From positions 6,959-70,958 of the forward strand of contig JAJEKB010000252.1 of NCBI GenBank assembly GCA_022393335.1: a stretch of DNA of 64,000 bases. The letters run 5' to 3'. The position numbers were made by a program, and so were the translations under genes. Of this stretch, positions 60,303 to 64,000 are shown in pieces. Below the pieces are notes generated by a model. The model ran no database searches. It saw nothing but the letters and a program-made list of their open reading frames with translations, and was not told the DNA's origin. The first letter of the stretch is position 1, and each line of letters starts with the position of its first letter. Source of the DNA: Macrotrachela quadricornifera. Taxonomy: Eukaryota; Rotifera; Eurotatoria; Philodinida; Philodinidae.

Positions 60303-61092
60303 AACTACTTGTCTTGAAGGTCATGAACAATAAAAAAAGAAAAAGGAAATAAAAGTAATTTTGCTCACGGCACCACGTAAAGAAAAAAAGAATGATGAAA
60401 AAAAGAAAAAGAACTTGCTGTTTTATTTTCTTTCTTTTTTCGGTTGTTGTTCTCGTTTCTTTTACGTCTTTTAATTTAAATACTCAGTAAAAATATAGCT
60501 TTTCGTTTGTTTTCTTGCAAGTATAATTGACTATGTTCACCTTTACTCCATTTAAGAAAAAAAAAACAAAAAAACAATATTGTGTCATACGGATAAAGAT
60601 TGCGTAAGAATAATGATTATATTTTTGTTTTTCAAAAAAAAAAAAAGAAACTCATAAATTATATATATTTAAAGAAACTTCTGTTATTGATCAATGAATA
60701 TTTTTAAAATCACTTACTCAATGTCAAGAATATTTAAATACAACGAATGAAGCAAAAGAAAAACGACCAGAGAGTAAACTTTATTCAAATTTAAAGAATT
60801 TACTAGTTATTGGTTATACAAAGAGTAGGCGGATATTGTTTGAACATGCAATGACATTATATCATGATCATTATTCATCAAGAGCTCTTTTTTTTAGTCA
60901 ACAATGATTCTTCTACTTGTCCAATTTTGTATCATCTTTCCATTATTTGCTCTTCTTTTATATGCAGACAAATACTACTACGCACTATCTCTTTAAAATA
61001 ACCAAAAGAAAAAAGGAAATAAAAAATTGACACTTCTTTCTTTTTAATAAATTTATATGAAAGAACATTATTAAAGTAATGATTGAAAAATA
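60303..61092. promoter_or_regulatory. Shared upstream region of divergent TMEM272-like genes
   Basis: A 790-bp interval between two divergent starts, with purine- and pyrimidine-rich tracts (for example near 60335-60450). It probably contains both promoters; no specific motif is claimed. Confidence 0.4.
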
Positions 61093-62130
61093 ATGTTTTC
61101 TAGTCGTCATGAACCATTAACATCTACTACTAGTAGTTTTACATCATTTTCATCGGATAATCCATATATATCTACTATGAGAAGAACACCACCTGTTGCT
61201 TTACGTCAATTAGTTGTACGTGATCTTGATGATATTAATTCAACAGATCAAAATCAATCACCATCAAGACAACGAGAACCTTTTCGAATTCCAAGACCAG
61301 TTCTTACTTTACCACATCCATCAGTTCATGTACCTTTAGATAATTCATTATGGACACATAATGAAGGACCTATACGTGTAGAAGAATTTTCTTATATACC
61401 AAGTCGAATTTCAAGAACAAATTTTTCTGAACAACCATCTAATCAAACTCCACCACCACGAATTCCAAGTCCAATTCCACCACCAATTCAATATCAACCT
61501 GTACCTATTCGTTTTCAACAACTTTCACCAATTCATGCTATTCGTCGAATAAAATCAAAAAAATATATACGAGAGAAAACACCAGGTTTATGTACAACTT
61601 TATGTTCCGGTGGTATGGGTAGTCTTGCCGTACTCATATATTTAAGTCTTGTTCTTGCTTTACCAATTGCAAAACTTGTTGTAGGTATTTTACATCGTGA
61701 AGAATGTCCTGTAGATAAAAATATTCCATTATATATGATTGTTTCTGGTGCTTGTGGTATAAGTATAATACTTTTTCTTCTTCTTTCATCAACTTGTACA
61801 TTTTGTCGATCATCAACTAATGCAAAAAAATCAACTCATAAATTTATGATATGTATAATTGCATTTACACGTGGTATGCAAGGTATTATAGCTATTTTTC
61901 TTTTTATTTGGTTTTTTATTGGCAATTTTTGGGTATTTGGTGCACGATATCGTGTTCGAACAGATAGACCTAATGATATTAATAATTATTGTCATCCATC
62001 TCTGTATTGGTTTGCATTTTATGTTCTTATTTTTACTTATGTCTATGCTATTTTTATGTGCTTTTTGAAATTTTGTGGCAATTTTTTTTGTTGTGGTGCA
62101 TGTGATATGTGGAAGAGAGCCTTTTCATAA
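61093..62130 (+). CDS. TMEM272-like four-helix membrane protein (copy 3, single exon)
   Basis: An uninterrupted 345-aa frame. Residues 1-155 are a long Ser/Pro/Arg-rich cytoplasmic leader. Helix 1 carries LALPIAKLVVGILHREECPV, then IPLYMIVSGACGISIILFLL, IIAIFLFIWFFIGNFWVFGA and, after NYCHPSLYWFAF, helix 4 and a Cys-rich tail (FCGNFFCCGAC). The same motifs occur in copies 1 and 2, but this one has lost or never had the two introns. The annotated ATG is followed at once by TTTTCTAG, which resembles an acceptor, so the true start may be a later in-frame ATG at 61177. Function unknown. Confidence 0.8.
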   Translation: MFSSRHEPLTSTTSSFTSFSSDNPYISTMRRTPPVALRQLVVRDLDDINSTDQNQSPSRQREPFRIPRPVLTLPHPSVHVPLDNSLWTHNEGPIRVEEFSYIPSRISRTNFSEQPSNQTPPPRIPSPIPPPIQYQPVPIRFQQLSPIHAIRRIKSKKYIREKTPGLCTTLCSGGMGSLAVLIYLSLVLALPIAKLVVGILHREECPVDKNIPLYMIVSGACGISIILFLLLSSTCTFCRSSTNAKKSTHKFMICIIAFTRGMQGIIAIFLFIWFFIGNFWVFGARYRVRTDRPNDINNYCHPSLYWFAFYVLIFTYVYAIFMCFLKFCGNFFCCGACDMWKRAFS

Positions 62131-64000
62131 ATCATTTGATATCTGATCTAGGTCAAAAATACGAAAAGAATATAAGCTTCAATTGATTGACCATTTTATG
62201 AGTGTATATACACCATACGAATAGGACAGATAAGACGACAACAATGATGAAAAGTTGGTTAATTGCTTTTTTTTTTTTTTTCGTTCGAAATACATAAAGA
62301 GCGAGAGAGAAAGAGATGCAGCTCACTTGTCACAAAAATGCGGCGACAACGAGTGCATATACACATATTGAACAAAAGAAAAAGAAGAAAGATGAAACGA
62401 GGTCGACATACATTCATTTTTATTTTATGTACAGTAGATATGAGTAAAGAGACGATCAACGTTTAACGAAGCACTTGACTGATACAAAGCATCTATCTTT
62501 TTTTTCTCTTGTTTATATGTAGAGAGTGCCGTCAGGCTTCTATTTTCAAATTACAAAATGAACGATAGTCTCCTTTATTCATTATTCTATATATATCGTA
62601 TAGACAGCCTCAAAAGAGCAATTTTATATTCTTTTATTTCTTCACCATTAACAACGAACAATAATAATACATATTCTGTCAGTACTATACGCTTTTTCTC
62701 TCTCTCTCTCTGTGTCTTCCTATATGATGGAATAGGATTACTCCATGCATGATGATTTATTGCAGCATAGATGGCCAACGAGGTGAGTACTATTATGGAC
62801 AAGAGAAAGAGAAAATATGCACGTCGAACACATCTTATATATATATATATATCGTATATATCATATGAATGTGATAGTAGATGAAAGCTAGTGCAGGAAC
62901 AAGGCTTTTTCTTTCGATAATAGAACAGAAGAATAGAATACTACTAGCTTGCCAAACGTCCTCGTTTTTTTTTCCTTGTCTTATTCATTTCTTTCATATG
63001 TTCTGTCCACAAGCTACACAGCAGGAAGGAAGAGCATTGCGTATGGTAAATGCGAGATGATACTTGATATTTCTGCCATCGAACAAGCTACTTGTTGCAA
63101 TATTCAACGTCTATTTGAGTTCATTCACACTTTGTTTTTCTTTCATCTCTTTCTTTTCTTTTTATTTCTCTTCATATTCTCTACGTACATATGTGCTTTC
63201 GTTGATTGTATTACATAAGCAGACTACGTATGGTATATATATATATGCTCTCCACCACACATGGATGGATCGGTTTTATTATATATCCTCTCTTTCTATT
63301 TTATAGGTAAAGGGTATATATGTAGGTTATAACTGAAGAATATATTGTAGCTTTAAGAAAGAAAAAAAAAACGAAAAGAGATTTCTTGATGGATTTAAGA
63401 AGGATTTTTCTTTCTTTTATTATATAGATAAACATTAATATAGTTTATCCTGCAAGATATGATCATGATTTATTTGCACATACTTCTTACAGAGATGTAT
63501 GTCCTCTTCTTTTTTTTCTTTTCTCTCCTTGTTGTCTCCATTTATCCTTCGTGATATTGATAAGAAAACGAACAGGTCAATAGATGGTTGAATGATCACT
63601 CGTCTTTTGTTTAAAAAAATCAATAACCTAGCAATCTTTTCACTAATATATATGTACATACATTCACATACATAAATGCTTCTTATCTATTATTCGTATT
63701 TTTTCCCTTCATTCTGTGATGAGAAAACGAAAAGAAAATTATTTTCATTCATACACTTATTTCTTCAAAAAAAAAATTCAATGTTAGTGTTGTCGCTGTC
63801 TTCTGATTATTCAATAGTGGTACGATAATTACATCATATATATATATATAAGTAGAGAGCAGAAGCAGATCAGTTATATCGTTCCATATACATATATGTA
63901 GAGAGAGAGAGACGGGAGTCGAGTAATCATGCATACTTTGCTTTTCTATGCATATTGTTTGAATTCTCTTATATTCTCTCTCTCTCCCTCTCTCTCGCTC
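62131..64000. other. Intergenic with simple repeats
   Basis: No gene is supported; short frames on both strands are mutually overlapping and low-complexity. Microsatellites include TC near 62697-62711, TA near 62840-62855 and 63837-63851, GA near 63900-63912 and TC at 63975-64000. The purine/pyrimidine-rich, slightly GC-richer texture resembles the region upstream of the KCTD gene, so this may be promoter or 5' UTR of a gene beyond the window. Confidence 0.45.

Noticed and set aside
1..64000. CRISPR arrays, rRNA and tRNA genes, telomeric repeats
   Set aside because: None was seen; repeats present are microsatellites, MITE-like elements and diverged duplications typical of a eukaryotic genome.

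Overview
The window is AT-rich DNA from an invertebrate animal. Genes are split by many very short GT-AG introns (mostly about 45-65 bp), and several clear metazoan orthologues are present: KCTD1/15, CYLD-like, POMGNT1, PITRM1, NR2C2AP and SLC35A. It also carries one intronless gene of a mainly bacterial arginine/agmatine deiminase family, hAT-like MITEs and lineage-specific paralogue clusters. This combination best fits a bdelloid rotifer (Rotaria/Adineta-like); that assignment is inference, the animal assignment is firm. Splice models were built by hand from donor/acceptor signals and checked for frame closure; every full model closes exactly in frame.

Layout. 2.0-3.4 kb (-): KCTD1/15-type BTB protein. 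4.4-8.6 kb (-): three tandem genes or gene parts with degenerate C-terminal lobes of the CYLD deubiquitinase, the first with a CAP-Gly domain. 8.8-13.6 kb (-): a 19-exon amino-acid transporter of the AAAP type with a complete GPCR-like gene nested in one intron. 13.6-17.5 kb: non-coding, with a hAT MITE. 16.1-31.1 kb (+): a compact run of POMGNT1-like, a SAP/PADR1-type zinc protein, PITRM1 and NR2C2AP. POMGNT1-like has a duplicated, frame-enforced mutually exclusive exon pair. PITRM1 hosts an antisense poly-Q gene in one intron and a MITE in another. NR2C2AP has a textbook U12 AT-AC intron. The last three genes are only 73 and 124 bp apart, with acceptor-like sites in the gaps, as expected of an operon with trans-splicing. 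33.0-38.6 kb (+): a disordered protein followed by a pentameric ligand-gated channel lacking the Cys-loop cysteines. 39.5-41.1 kb (-): nucleotide-sugar transporter. 41.1-49.4 kb: gene-poor, with decayed repeats and two inverted-repeat elements. 49.4-49.9 kb (+): a three-exon 87-aa gene of unknown function. 51.2-52.2 kb (-): the intronless deiminase, the best horizontal-transfer candidate. 52.2-56.7 kb: nothing coding recognised. 56.7-62.1 kb: three TMEM272-like four-helix membrane proteins, two of them divergent. 62.1-64 kb: simple repeats only.

The genes are mostly unrelated housekeeping and signalling functions. The points of most interest are the pseudo-CYLD cluster, the POMGNT1-like exon duplication with altered active-site motif, the U12 intron, the nested genes, the Cys-less channel and the deiminase.
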